Assembly: GCA_937991535.1 (NCBI GenBank)
Contig: CALKHN010000123.1
Coordinates: forward strand, 1 to 64,000
Direction: 5' to 3'
DNA from: an uncultured Sphingobacteriales bacterium
Lineage (GTDB): Bacteria; Bacteroidota; Bacteroidia; Chitinophagales; Chitinophagaceae
Length of the DNA: 64,000 nt
Positions within the stretch are counted from its first letter, which is position 1; each line of letters opens with the position of its first letter. A program made the position numbers and the translations under genes. Below, in pieces: positions 44,220 to 53,350 of this stretch. The notes beneath the pieces were generated by a model. It was not told where the DNA came from. It searched no databases and was given only the letters and a program-made list of their open reading frames with translations.

Positions 44220-45047
44220 ATGAGAACAATTATCGCTCCAACCGACTTTTCTCCTGCTTCGGTAAACGCTGTGAATTATGCAGCGGATATGGCATGTATG
44301 CTCGGAACCCATTTAACGCTCTTTCATGTATACGCCATTCCACAACCGGTAAGTGAGGTTCCCGTAACCGGATACAGCATTGAGGAAATAAAATACGACG
44401 CTGAAAAGAAAATGGGCGACTTAAAAGAAAGCCTGCTCGACCGCACCGGCGAAAGGATCGCTATTCATACCGAATTAAGAGCGGGCGATGTGCTGTTGAA
44501 CTTAACCGGTTATTGTGCAGAAGTAGCACCTTATGCGGTAGTAACAGGTCCGGAAAGCCTCAGCGGCCTGGAGCGTGTTGTACTCGGCGGAAAAACAACA
44601 GGAGCGGTTAAGCGACTGCAGTCGCCCTTATTTGTTGTGCCTGCAGACGCAAAATTTAAAGGTATTGCTAAAATAGGACTTGCCTGTGATCTAAAAAAGG
44701 TAATTGAAACAGTGCGGGTTGAGGAGATCAGGGAATTGATAAACGATTTTGATGCCGAACTGCATGTATTGAATATAAGTGAAAACCTTACAGATGCCCT
44801 TAGTGATGAAGCATCCGAAGAAGCGGACTGGCTAAGAGACATGCTGGAAGAGTTTCATCCGCGGTACCATTTCATCAATGATCCGGATATTGAACACGGT
44901 ATTATTGAATTTTCAGAAAAAGAGAAGCCCGACCTGATCATTGTTATTCCTAAAAAACACAATCTGCTCAGTAAATTATTTCATCCCAGCCACTCGCAGC
45001 GGTTGGTACTGCATACACAGGTTCCTGTAATGTCTCTTCACGAATAG
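44220..45047 (+). CDS. Universal stress protein, tandem UspA domains (USP3)
   Basis: 275 residues. It begins with TIIAPTDFSPASVNAVNYA, close to USP1. The second half ends with IIVIPKKHNLLSKLFHPS and the SQRLVLHTQVPVMSLHE tail, where the usual G-x2-G loop is replaced by a basic segment, so nucleotide binding is uncertain. ppsA follows after 14 bp, so the two are cotranscribed from the regulon promoter at 44088-44130. Confidence 0.92.
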   Translation: MRTIIAPTDFSPASVNAVNYAADMACMLGTHLTLFHVYAIPQPVSEVPVTGYSIEEIKYDAEKKMGDLKESLLDRTGERIAIHTELRAGDVLLNLTGYCAEVAPYAVVTGPESLSGLERVVLGGKTTGAVKRLQSPLFVVPADAKFKGIAKIGLACDLKKVIETVRVEEIRELINDFDAELHVLNISENLTDALSDEASEEADWLRDMLEEFHPRYHFINDPDIEHGIIEFSEKEKPDLIIVIPKKHNLLSKLFHPSHSQRLVLHTQVPVMSLHE

Positions 45048-45061
45048 CAGAATCATATATT

Positions 45062-47467
45062 ATGAAAAAGAATGTTCATATAAAAAAGTTCAGTGAAATC
45101 AGTATGGCCGACACCCAAACCGTAGGTGGGAAAAATGCGTCTTTGGGGGAAATGTTTACCAAACTTTCTTCCGGCAACATACAGGTGCCCGATGGGTTTG
45201 CCACCACATGCTTTGCATTTGAGGAATTTCTTACGCACAACGCCCTTCATTTGCCATTGCATAACCTGATGAGCCAACTTGATATTTCTGATTTTTCGAA
45301 CCTGGCGCAAACAGGAATGCAGGCAAGGGAATTATTCATGCAGGGAGAGATGCCGCCCGGATTCCGGGAAAATATCATCCGGGCATACAAGCAACTGATT
45401 GGAGAAGATGTTGCAGTTGCTGTGCGCAGCAGCGCTACTGCCGAGGATCTGCCGAATGCCAGCTTTGCCGGACAGCACGAATCTTATCTTAATATCAAAG
45501 GAGAAGTGCAACTGGTAAAAGCCATTCAAAAATGTTTTGCATCGCTGTACACTGACAGGGCTATCAAATACCGGCAGGACAATGGCTTCCCGCACGAAAA
45601 AGTATCGCTCTCTGTAGGTGTGCAAAAGATGGTGCGTTCGGATGCAGGCTCCTCTGGTATTGTTTTTACATTGGAACCCGAATCGGGCTTTCGCAACATC
45701 GTCCATATTAGCGGCGTGTGGGGCCTTGGCGAAAACATTGTGCAGGGTACAGTTATACCCGACGAATTTTTTGTTTTCAAACCCACGCTACTGTTGGGGA
45801 AAAATGCCATTGTGCAGAGAAGACTTGGTGAAAAGGCTAAGACAATGATATACGGCAACAACGGAGATGCAACCGTCATCAATACCATCACCTCAAAGGA
45901 AAAACAAGAGCAGTTTGTGCTCAGTGATGCAGAAATAATGAAGCTTGCACACTGGGCGGTAACCATCGAAGCCCATTATCAAAAGCCAATGGATATAGAA
46001 TGGGCAAAAGACGGTATTACCGGTGATTTATTCATCATTCAGGCAAGACCGGAAACAGTGCATTCACAGCAGGATCCGCTCATTATAAAAGAATATCGGT
46101 TAACCGGAAAAGGCGAGGTGCTGGGCCACGGTGAAGCCATAGGGTCAAAAATAGTAACCGGCCCTGCCAGGCTGCTGGAATCTCCCCAGGAATCGTATAA
46201 GCTGGAAGCAGGAGAAATACTGGTGACTGCCTTAACCAGTCCGGACTGGGACCCGGTCTTAAAAAAAGCATCCGCAATTGTTACCGGTAAGGGCGGCAGA
46301 ACCAGCCACGCTTCTATTGTTGCCAGGGAATTGGGCGTGCCTGCTGTTGTTGGATGTGGCGATATTGCTGCAAAGATATCAGACGGCGAACTGATCACGG
46401 TTTCGTGCTGCGAAGGGAAAACCGGTTTTATTTATAAAGGGCAGGTATCATTCACCGAATCACGGGTAGATATTTCAACAATAAAAAAAACGGCTACAAG
46501 GGCGATGCTGATTGTAGCCGACCCTGAGCAATCATTTAAACTTTCATTTTATCCAAACGATGGCGTTGGGCTCATGCGCATGGAATTTATTATAACGCAT
46601 TTTATTCGCATCCACCCCATGGCGCTTGTGCATTTCAATGACCTGGGAAATAGTGCTGCAAAGCAGGACATTGAGCATATAACCCATTTTTACCCCGATA
46701 AGAAAAAATATTTTACCGACAAACTGGCTGAAGGTATAGGCACTATTGCGGCGGCTTTCTATCCAAAGGATGTAATTGTGCGCATGAGCGATTTCAAAAC
46801 AAATGAATATGCCGATCTTATCGGCGGAAAAGATTTTGAGCCTCATGAGGAAAACCCCATGATAGGATTTCGCGGCGCTTCACGGTATTACAATGATCTT
46901 TACAGGGATGGCTTCAGGCTGGAATGCGAAGCCATTAAGAAAGTGAGAAACGAAATGGGATTGGATAACGTGAAAGTAATGATACCGTTTTGCAGAACGG
47001 TAGAGGAGGGCAAAAAAGTACTCCTCGAAATGCAGAAATCCGGATTACAGCGGGGAAAAAACAACCTGCAGGTATATGTGATGGCGGAAATTCCCAGTAA
47101 TGTAATATTGGCGGAGGAGTTTGCCCAAATCTTCGATGGCTTTTCTATCGGGTCTAACGATCTTACGCAGCTTACCCTGGGGCTTGACAGGGATTCAACC
47201 ATCCTCGGCAGCATGTTTAATGAGCAGGACAAAGCGGTTGAAGAAATGATTGCTTCTATGATTAAAAAGGCGAAAGCAGCAGGTGTACATGTGGGTTTGT
47301 GCGGACAGGCGCCCAGTGATTTTCCTGAATTTGCCAGATTCCTGGTGGACCAGGGTATTGACAGCATATCATTTAACCCGGATGCGCTGTTTAAGGGGAT
47401 CGAAAATATACAGAAGGCAGAACACGCCGTTAAAAGCAGGCGTAACCATACATTAATACCCCGTTAA
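45062..47467 (+). CDS. ppsA: Phosphoenolpyruvate synthase
   Basis: 801 residues, full length. It makes PEP, AMP and phosphate from pyruvate, ATP and water, the first step of gluconeogenesis from C3 acids. The N-terminal nucleotide-binding part contains VAVRSSATAEDLPNASFAGQ, the central swivelling domain carries the phosphorylated His H416 in GGRTSHASIVARELG, and the C-terminal PEP-binding barrel ends with GLCGQAPSD and the catalytic Cys. Cytosolic. Being in an operon with USP3 under the island promoter suggests a role in carbon storage or pyruvate use during slow growth. Confidence 0.96.
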   Translation: MKKNVHIKKFSEISMADTQTVGGKNASLGEMFTKLSSGNIQVPDGFATTCFAFEEFLTHNALHLPLHNLMSQLDISDFSNLAQTGMQARELFMQGEMPPGFRENIIRAYKQLIGEDVAVAVRSSATAEDLPNASFAGQHESYLNIKGEVQLVKAIQKCFASLYTDRAIKYRQDNGFPHEKVSLSVGVQKMVRSDAGSSGIVFTLEPESGFRNIVHISGVWGLGENIVQGTVIPDEFFVFKPTLLLGKNAIVQRRLGEKAKTMIYGNNGDATVINTITSKEKQEQFVLSDAEIMKLAHWAVTIEAHYQKPMDIEWAKDGITGDLFIIQARPETVHSQQDPLIIKEYRLTGKGEVLGHGEAIGSKIVTGPARLLESPQESYKLEAGEILVTALTSPDWDPVLKKASAIVTGKGGRTSHASIVARELGVPAVVGCGDIAAKISDGELITVSCCEGKTGFIYKGQVSFTESRVDISTIKKTATRAMLIVADPEQSFKLSFYPNDGVGLMRMEFIITHFIRIHPMALVHFNDLGNSAAKQDIEHITHFYPDKKKYFTDKLAEGIGTIAAAFYPKDVIVRMSDFKTNEYADLIGGKDFEPHEENPMIGFRGASRYYNDLYRDGFRLECEAIKKVRNEMGLDNVKVMIPFCRTVEEGKKVLLEMQKSGLQRGKNNLQVYVMAEIPSNVILAEEFAQIFDGFSIGSNDLTQLTLGLDRDSTILGSMFNEQDKAVEEMIASMIKKAKAAGVHVGLCGQAPSDFPEFARFLVDQGIDSISFNPDALFKGIENIQKAEHAVKSRRNHTLIPR

Positions 47468-47659
47468 TAGTGTAATAAACCATTTATTTATCTGCATCAG
47501 CTAATATTACCATTATCTTTGACAGACACTACGGGCTGCGTGGCCTGTGCTGCTACAACTTCCCTGAATCCGGTACAAAACTATACCATAACCGGGGTGG
47601 CTGTTTTTTGTTTGTAATGGCTGATGCGGCAGTTTATTGATGATTGTTATCTGTTTTGA

Positions 47660-47702
47660 TGATCTGGATCATTTGAATTGCATACGGGCGACAGTATTTT
47701 GT
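47660..47702 (+). promoter_or_regulatory. Regulon promoter of the sensor/regulator operon
   Basis: TGATCTGGATCA (47660-47671), close to the FNR-type TTGATnnnnATCAA, then 23 bp and TATTTTGT (47695-47702), ATG at 47750. It implies autoregulation of the two-component pair. The rest of 47468-47659 shows no other signal. Confidence 0.7.
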
Positions 47703-47749
47703 ACTGAAATACATATCATCTGAGGGATAAAGTGGTTAAACATTCCGCT

Positions 47750-49366
47750 ATGGATACTACGTACAATCTAACAGACGCATTAAAAAAAGATTTTTTAGTG
47801 GCGCTGTGCAACGGTATTAAAGAAGGCGCTGCGGTAATTGAGAAAACATCAGGAAAAATTATTTTTTGCAATAGCGCCTGGGGCGAAGTATTTGATATCA
47901 ACACTTCAGATAATATCAGCATGTTGCCTGTTTTCGCATCCAGAAAAAAAAAGCTGACAGATACACAACTTTTGTATCGTATTAAAATAGCCGAAGAAGG
48001 ATCTTTCCATGAACAGGTAGAATATGTGTCAAAAAATGGAAAGCCATTTTGGGCAGAACTGATTTTCAGGGCGTTTGCAAACAACAACAGATCATATTAC
48101 CTGGCTGTGATTGACAGGATAGACGACAAGAAAGAAAATGAACAAAGGATAGCCCAGGAGAAACAACGGCTTGAAACGGTGCTGGAGCATGCCTGCATGG
48201 GCATTTTGGAAATAAATAAAGAAGCTGAAATTATAAGCATTAACCGTTTTGGCTTAACATTGTTCGGGTACAAAAGAGAGGAAATCATAAACAGGAAGAT
48301 CGAGGTATTAATTCCGGAAAGATTTCAATTGAAATATTTACATCGCAGGAAAAAATATACAGTACACCCTCAGAGCAGGCTCATGGTGCCGGGGTTGGAT
48401 ATGTTTGCTATAAAAAAAGATGGAACGGAATTTCCGGTGGAAGTGAGCCTGAGCACGTATATAAGAAACGAACAACAATATGTGATAGCTTTTGTAAACG
48501 ACATCTCTATCCGAAAAAAAGCTGAACTGGAAATAAAAAAGCTGAATGATGAGCTGGAAGAGACCGTGGAGCAACGAACAGGAGAACTAACGCACGCCAT
48601 ACAGCAACTGCAAATCTCCAAGGAAGAGCTTTCCATATCCCTGGAAAAAGAAAAAGAGCTTGGCGAATTAAAATCGAGATTTGTTTCAATGGCTTCTCAT
48701 GAATTCAGAACCCCCCTGAGCACGGTGCTTTCATCGGCCTACCTGCTGGAGCAATACAATTCCGGTGATGAGCAGCCAAAGCGGGAAAGACATTTAAAAC
48801 GAATTATTTCATCGGTAAATATGCTAACCGATATTCTGAACGATTTTCTCAGCGTTGGAAGGATTGAGGAAGGAAAGATACATGTTAAGTACACTAAGTT
48901 TGATGTGCAAAAACTCATTACCTCAGTAACTGAAGAAATAAAAAACAATCTTAAGCATGAACAAACCATTCATTACCATCACGAGGGTGCAGCCGTGGTA
49001 TTCCTTGACGCTTCCCTGCTGAAGCACATTGTAATGAATCTGATATCCAACGCCAGTAAATTTTCCCCTGAGTCGAGCCGGATAAATATTCATACGCGTG
49101 TAAATGAAATGCAGTATGTTTTTTCTATAAGAGATGAGGGTATCGGGATATCGGAAGAGGATCAAAAACACCTGATGGAGCGATTCTTCCGCGGCGCCAA
49201 TACCACCAATATCCAGGGCACTGGTTTGGGGCTACATATTATTTCCAAATATGCTGAGCTGATGAGCGGAACTATTCAATGCAGGAGTGCTTTGCAAAAG
49301 GGTACCGAGTTTATTATAACCTTTTCTAAAAACAATATGCATTATGAAAAAGATCCTGATCATTGA
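47750..49366 (+). CDS. PAS sensor histidine kinase
   Basis: 538 residues from ATG 47750; a GTG six codons upstream is also in frame but less likely. Two PAS domains lie at about 12-130 and 140-260 (GILEINKEAEIISINRFGLTLFG, VIAFVNDISIRKKAE), followed by a coiled coil, HisKA with H317 in SMASHEFRTPLS, and HATPase with N, G1 and G2 boxes (HIVMNLISNASKFS, IRDEGIGIS, GTGLGLHI). No transmembrane segment is seen, so it is a cytosolic sensor, perhaps of redox, oxygen or small ligand through PAS. It overlaps its regulator by 23 nt. Confidence 0.93.
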   Translation: MDTTYNLTDALKKDFLVALCNGIKEGAAVIEKTSGKIIFCNSAWGEVFDINTSDNISMLPVFASRKKKLTDTQLLYRIKIAEEGSFHEQVEYVSKNGKPFWAELIFRAFANNNRSYYLAVIDRIDDKKENEQRIAQEKQRLETVLEHACMGILEINKEAEIISINRFGLTLFGYKREEIINRKIEVLIPERFQLKYLHRRKKYTVHPQSRLMVPGLDMFAIKKDGTEFPVEVSLSTYIRNEQQYVIAFVNDISIRKKAELEIKKLNDELEETVEQRTGELTHAIQQLQISKEELSISLEKEKELGELKSRFVSMASHEFRTPLSTVLSSAYLLEQYNSGDEQPKRERHLKRIISSVNMLTDILNDFLSVGRIEEGKIHVKYTKFDVQKLITSVTEEIKNNLKHEQTIHYHHEGAAVVFLDASLLKHIVMNLISNASKFSPESSRINIHTRVNEMQYVFSIRDEGIGISEEDQKHLMERFFRGANTTNIQGTGLGLHIISKYAELMSGTIQCRSALQKGTEFIITFSKNNMHYEKDPDH

Positions 49367-50402
49367 AGATAACGAAGATATAAGAAGCAATACCGCAGAA
49401 ATACTGGAGCTGTCAAATTATAAAGTAACAGTAGCTGAGAATGGAAAAACAGGCGTGTCAAAAGCCCTGGAAAATTTGCCCGACCTGGTGATTTGCGATA
49501 TCATGATGCCGGAACTGGATGGCTACGGAGTACTTCATGCTTTACAAAGGAACGACGCAACAAAAAATATTCCTTTCATATTTCTCACAGCAAAAGCGGA
49601 ACGTACCGACATGCGCAAGGCAATGGATATGGGGGCCGACGATTATCTTACCAAACCATTTGACGGAACTGAGCTGCTAAATGCTGTGGGAAGCCGCCTG
49701 AAAAAAACAGAACTGTTAAAACAGGATATTCAGCCCGGCATACATGGAGTGCGCCGGCTGCTCGAAACTGCATCAGGTAAAAGTGAATTACAGGAGCTCA
49801 CTGAAAACAGGAATGTTAACCGTTATAAAAAAAAGCAGATCATTTATTCGGAAGGAAATCACCCCACCTGTCTTTATTATGTATTGCGTGGGAAGGTAAA
49901 AGCTTTTAAGATCAATGACGAAGGAAAAGAGCTGGTAACGGAGCTTTTCAGCGCCGGCGATTTTGTAGGGCATATAGCGCTTCTTGAAAATGCCACTTAT
50001 AAAGATACCGCGGAGACCCTGGAGGGTACTGATATGGCAGTAATACCCCGGGAGGACTTTAACGAATTGATTGACAGAAACCAGCAAATAGCCAGGAAAT
50101 TCATACAGCTTCTTGCTAAAAATGTTTCTGAAAAGGAGAATCAACTTCTAAACCTTGCATACAACTCATTAAGAAAGAAAGTAGCCAATGCGCTATTAAT
50201 GATCCAGGATAAATACAGGAAAGATAAAGAAGAATCATTTACCATAGATATCAGTCGCGAAAATCTCGCCACGGTTGCCGGTACCGCTACCGAATCGCTG
50301 ATAAGGACACTTGGCGATTTCAAAAATGAGAAATTGATAGAAATACGTGAAGGGAAGATCAGTATCCTTAATCAGCCTAAACTGGAGAAATTATTCAACT
50401 AA
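49344..50402 (+). CDS. Response regulator fused to a CRP/FNR DNA-binding module
   Basis: 352 residues. An N-terminal receiver domain (about 1-120) has phospho-acceptor D52 in CDIMMPELDG, T82 and K104 (YLTKPFDG). A cyclic-nucleotide-binding-like beta-barrel (about 150-260, with FSAGDFVGHIALLEN) follows, then a Crp-type winged helix (about 270-350). The recognition helix ATESLIRTLGDF keeps Glu and Arg at i and i+4, the residues CRP and FNR use to contact TGA. There is no Cys cluster as in FNR. It is the best candidate activator of the TGAYnnnnRTCA promoters of this island, including its own. Overlap with the kinase gene indicates coupled translation. Confidence 0.93.
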   Translation: MKKILIIEDNEDIRSNTAEILELSNYKVTVAENGKTGVSKALENLPDLVICDIMMPELDGYGVLHALQRNDATKNIPFIFLTAKAERTDMRKAMDMGADDYLTKPFDGTELLNAVGSRLKKTELLKQDIQPGIHGVRRLLETASGKSELQELTENRNVNRYKKKQIIYSEGNHPTCLYYVLRGKVKAFKINDEGKELVTELFSAGDFVGHIALLENATYKDTAETLEGTDMAVIPREDFNELIDRNQQIARKFIQLLAKNVSEKENQLLNLAYNSLRKKVANALLMIQDKYRKDKEESFTIDISRENLATVAGTATESLIRTLGDFKNEKLIEIREGKISILNQPKLEKLFN

Positions 50403-50647
50403 TTTAATTGGTTTGCGTGTATAGAAATGCCCCGCCAACAATCGGAACGCGGGGCAGAGCGCCTTGCAGTGAAGAATGACTGTATTCCTTTCTGGTTTCC
50501 CTGAAAGTACTGAGATCCTCAAAACTGATCTTTCCCCATTCCTGTTTGAATGAACGGGAATTGCTGTTTCTCAAATATGCCGCTATGGACATTCCCTATA
50601 GCGGAGTAGCAGTTAAAATGAATGGTGGAAATTTAAATCCGCATCAC

Positions 50648-50977
50648 TCAACGCTTTCTCTTCTTCCTCACCAGTTCATACGAATCATCAATCCACTCTT
50701 TCAATATTCCGGAAGAAGCCGATCCATCCACAACAATGGTATTCCAATGCTTTTTGTTCATGTGGTAACCGGGCAGTACGCAGGAATATGCTGCCCTGAG
50801 TTCTTCCGCTTTATCAGGATCGCATTTTACATTGAACCGGAATGGTGCGGTATCCAGAGTAAGCAATAAAAATATTTTTCCGTCTACTTTAAATACTACC
50901 GTATCGGGTCCAAAGGGAAGAGATTCTTCTGTATCTTTTTTTAGGAGACAATAATCGCGTATCTGTTCAATATTCAT
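50648..50977 (-). CDS. MmcQ/YjbR-family protein
   Basis: 109 residues, the standard length for this double-wing DNA-binding-like fold. It begins NIEQIRDYCLLKKDTEESLP, then FGPDTVVFKV, GKIFLLL, and the WNTIVVDGS segment. The biological role is unknown; the DNA-binding fold is known from structures. It has no regulon palindrome and is convergent with the regulator gene. It marks the end of the stress island. Confidence 0.92.
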   Translation of the reverse strand: MNIEQIRDYCLLKKDTEESLPFGPDTVVFKVDGKIFLLLTLDTAPFRFNVKCDPDKAEELRAAYSCVLPGYHMNKKHWNTIVVDGSASSGILKEWIDDSYELVRKKRKR

Positions 50978-51080
50978 GATCCATGCTTTTGTTTGCTACC
51001 CGTTTCGTGTCTTTACAAAACGGAAATGGAAATAGTCAAATTTAAATCTTTCATTTGTCTGCAATGGAAAAGCTATTGTA

Positions 51081-51088
51081 TATATTTG
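51081..51088 (+). promoter_or_regulatory. -7 promoter element of the sialidase-fold gene
   Basis: TATATTTG, full match to TAnnTTTG, 91 bp before the chosen ATG; a TTTG at 51054-51057 may be the -33 element with a slightly long spacer. Confidence 0.5.
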
Positions 51089-51178
51089 AATACAATGCCG
51101 TTTGGTTCATGCGGTCGGTAGCCACCGGAAGCGGTGTCAGACCGCATGTTGATATTTGAAACCATTAATATCATTATC

Positions 51179-53059
51179 ATGTTTTGTTCAACCCGCACCA
51201 AAATAATGTATGCGATATGCCTGACGGTTATTTTACTGCCTGCGTATTCGTTCGCCCAAACCGGAAGTGCGAACGAACCTGTTCGCTATGCAGGCGGTGT
51301 AACCATTGATCCTTCCGTGCATGAAGGCCGGCTGCGATGGGCGGTTGGCGCTGAAAGCATACAGGTTATGCGCGCCAACAGGCAGCATGGTGGCATTGAC
51401 TCGGATTCGGGCTGGACATACAATCATGCGCCAAACCTTGCCTACCGGAACGGGAAATTTTACCTGCAATATCTCAGCAACCCGGTTGATGAACACATTG
51501 CGCCGGGACAAACATTGCTTGCCTCTTCAGCCGATGGCAGGAACTGGAGTAAACCACTCATTTTATTTCCACCTTACCAGCCACCGGCGGGAGTAAAAAT
51601 TCCCGAAGGGTACCATGGGTATATGATGCACCAGCGTATGGGATTTTACGCGGCGCCAAACGGGCGCTTACTCACGCTGGCATTTTACGGTCATACGGAA
51701 GATCCCTTCCAGGAAGGGGGTATCGGGAGGGTAGTGCGGGAGATATACAAAGACGGTAGTTTTGGGCCAATACATTTTATTCGTTATGAAAGCCATGCCC
51801 AATGGAACGAAACCAATACCAGCTTTCCTTTTTACACCCGGTCAAAAGATACCGGCTTTGTAGCCGCCTGTGAAGTATTGCTGAAAAACAGGCTGATGGT
51901 ATTGCAGTGGAAGGATGAGGATGATGGCAATGATGCCCTGTATGCTGAAAATAGAAATGATGACCACCTTTCCGCCTTGTCTTATTTTCACCGTAAAGAC
52001 GGTAAAGTGGTTATGCTATGGAAAAAATCAAAAGCGGCTTTATCGGAAGATGAGGGCGCTACGTTTTCTACACCAGTAAAAGTACCTACACTCATAATGT
52101 CGGGCGGTAAAAACTGGGGGCAAAAAACGGAAGACGGCAGGTATGCCATGTGCTATAATCCTATAGACAACTCGGAATACCGTTACCCTTTAATTATAAT
52201 AACCGGCAACGACGGAATCATTTTTGATGATATGCTGCTGGTGCAGGGCGAAGTGCCGCCCAGGCGCTTTTTTGGGAGGTGGAAGGATTTCGGTCCCTGC
52301 TACACAAGAGGGATATCGGAAGGCAATGGCAACCCGCCGGGCAATGATATGTGGATCACCTACAGCATGAACAAAGAGGACATGTGGATTACACGGATAC
52401 CCGTTCCCGTTACCTATAGTGTAAGCACACCTGTAAATGATGATTTCAATTCCTTCGTTGCGGGTAAATCAATCCCCAGCTGGAATACCTATTCTCCTCA
52501 ATGGGCGCCGGTTACCGTAACGGATTTTCCCGGCGCAAAAAATAAAAGCCTGCAGTTAACCGATGAGGATCCGTACGATTATGCAAGAGCTATAAGGGTG
52601 TTTAAAGAAACCACTAAAGCCCACCTGCAGTTCAGGGTATATGCCGCACAGAGCGACCATGGTGAGTTGTCTGTTGACGTTACCGATCGCTATGGCAACC
52701 GCCCCGTAAGGATCAGTTTTTCAGATAAGGGAAATATAGAAGCAATGAACGGCGGTAAAAGCATTGTAATCCAAAAATACCAACCGGGTGCATGGTACGA
52801 TTTTCAGCTTATCATCAATGCGGGTATGAATGGATCATTCGATCTGGTGCTGAACGGAAAAAAAGTGCTATCACGGGCGGCATTAGCCGAAGCGGTAAAG
52901 TCGGTTGAGCGGATCTCTTTCAGAACAGGGTCGTACCGGGATATTCCCAACCGCAGAACGCCCAATGAAGAATCCGAACCTCCCTTGCCCGGCGCTGATG
53001 AAAAAGTTGCAAAAGCGGTGTATTATGTGGATGATGTAAGTGTGAGAGGAGAGAGGTGA
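51179..53059 (+). CDS. Secreted sialidase-fold (BNR/Asp-box) protein with lectin-like C-terminus
   Basis: 626 residues from ATG 51179; a GTG 15 codons upstream is in frame, but the ATG opens directly into the signal peptide (MYAICLTVILLPAYSFAQ). Residues about 30-410 look like a six-bladed propeller with two Asp boxes, SSADGRNWSKP and LSEDEGATF. Residues about 430-620 look like a beta-sandwich (LamG-like) that may bind sugar. Probably an envelope or extracellular glycan hydrolase; the substrate and catalytic residues cannot be named. Downstream lies the longest word-repeat tract of the window. Confidence 0.7.
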   Translation: MFCSTRTKIMYAICLTVILLPAYSFAQTGSANEPVRYAGGVTIDPSVHEGRLRWAVGAESIQVMRANRQHGGIDSDSGWTYNHAPNLAYRNGKFYLQYLSNPVDEHIAPGQTLLASSADGRNWSKPLILFPPYQPPAGVKIPEGYHGYMMHQRMGFYAAPNGRLLTLAFYGHTEDPFQEGGIGRVVREIYKDGSFGPIHFIRYESHAQWNETNTSFPFYTRSKDTGFVAACEVLLKNRLMVLQWKDEDDGNDALYAENRNDDHLSALSYFHRKDGKVVMLWKKSKAALSEDEGATFSTPVKVPTLIMSGGKNWGQKTEDGRYAMCYNPIDNSEYRYPLIIITGNDGIIFDDMLLVQGEVPPRRFFGRWKDFGPCYTRGISEGNGNPPGNDMWITYSMNKEDMWITRIPVPVTYSVSTPVNDDFNSFVAGKSIPSWNTYSPQWAPVTVTDFPGAKNKSLQLTDEDPYDYARAIRVFKETTKAHLQFRVYAAQSDHGELSVDVTDRYGNRPVRISFSDKGNIEAMNGGKSIVIQKYQPGAWYDFQLIINAGMNGSFDLVLNGKKVLSRAALAEAVKSVERISFRTGSYRDIPNRRTPNEESEPPLPGADEKVAKAVYYVDDVSVRGER

Positions 53060-53245
53060 GATGTGAAAGGTGAATTGTGAATGTTTGTGAAAGGCTGCCT
53101 GCATTAGCCCATAGCTGAATGCCGATAGCTGATTGCCGGAATGGTGAATAGTGAAGTGAGAGGTGAAACGGCAGAGGTGAGAAGTGAAACGAGGGAAGAC
53201 CTGCAACCTGTACCCTGGCGCACGTTCACAATTGCACAGGTTCAC
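53045..53245. repeat. Long degenerate word-repeat tract
   Basis: About 200 bp made of gtgagaggagagaggtgag, gtgaatagtgaagtgagaggtgaaac, catagctgaatgccgatagctgattgcc and similar. It is the clearest example of the dispersed word family (compare 1-154, 14332-14400, 22275-22328, 23335-23425). It lies between convergent genes and overlaps the last codons of the sialidase-fold gene. Confidence 0.6.
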
Positions 53246-53350
53246 CATTTTATAATTTAACGCCAGCGGTAAAGCTCAATACCCAGTGCTTGTTCAGCTC
53301 ATTATCAGAACTGCTGGTTCCTGATGGTAATTGAGCCAGCCCTGCGATAA

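Noticed and set aside
50428..50456. Hairpin TGCCCCGC/GCGGGGCA after the response-regulator gene as terminator
   Set aside because: Perfect 8-bp stem, but a 13-nt loop and no T run on the plus strand; only a short TTTC follows on the minus strand.
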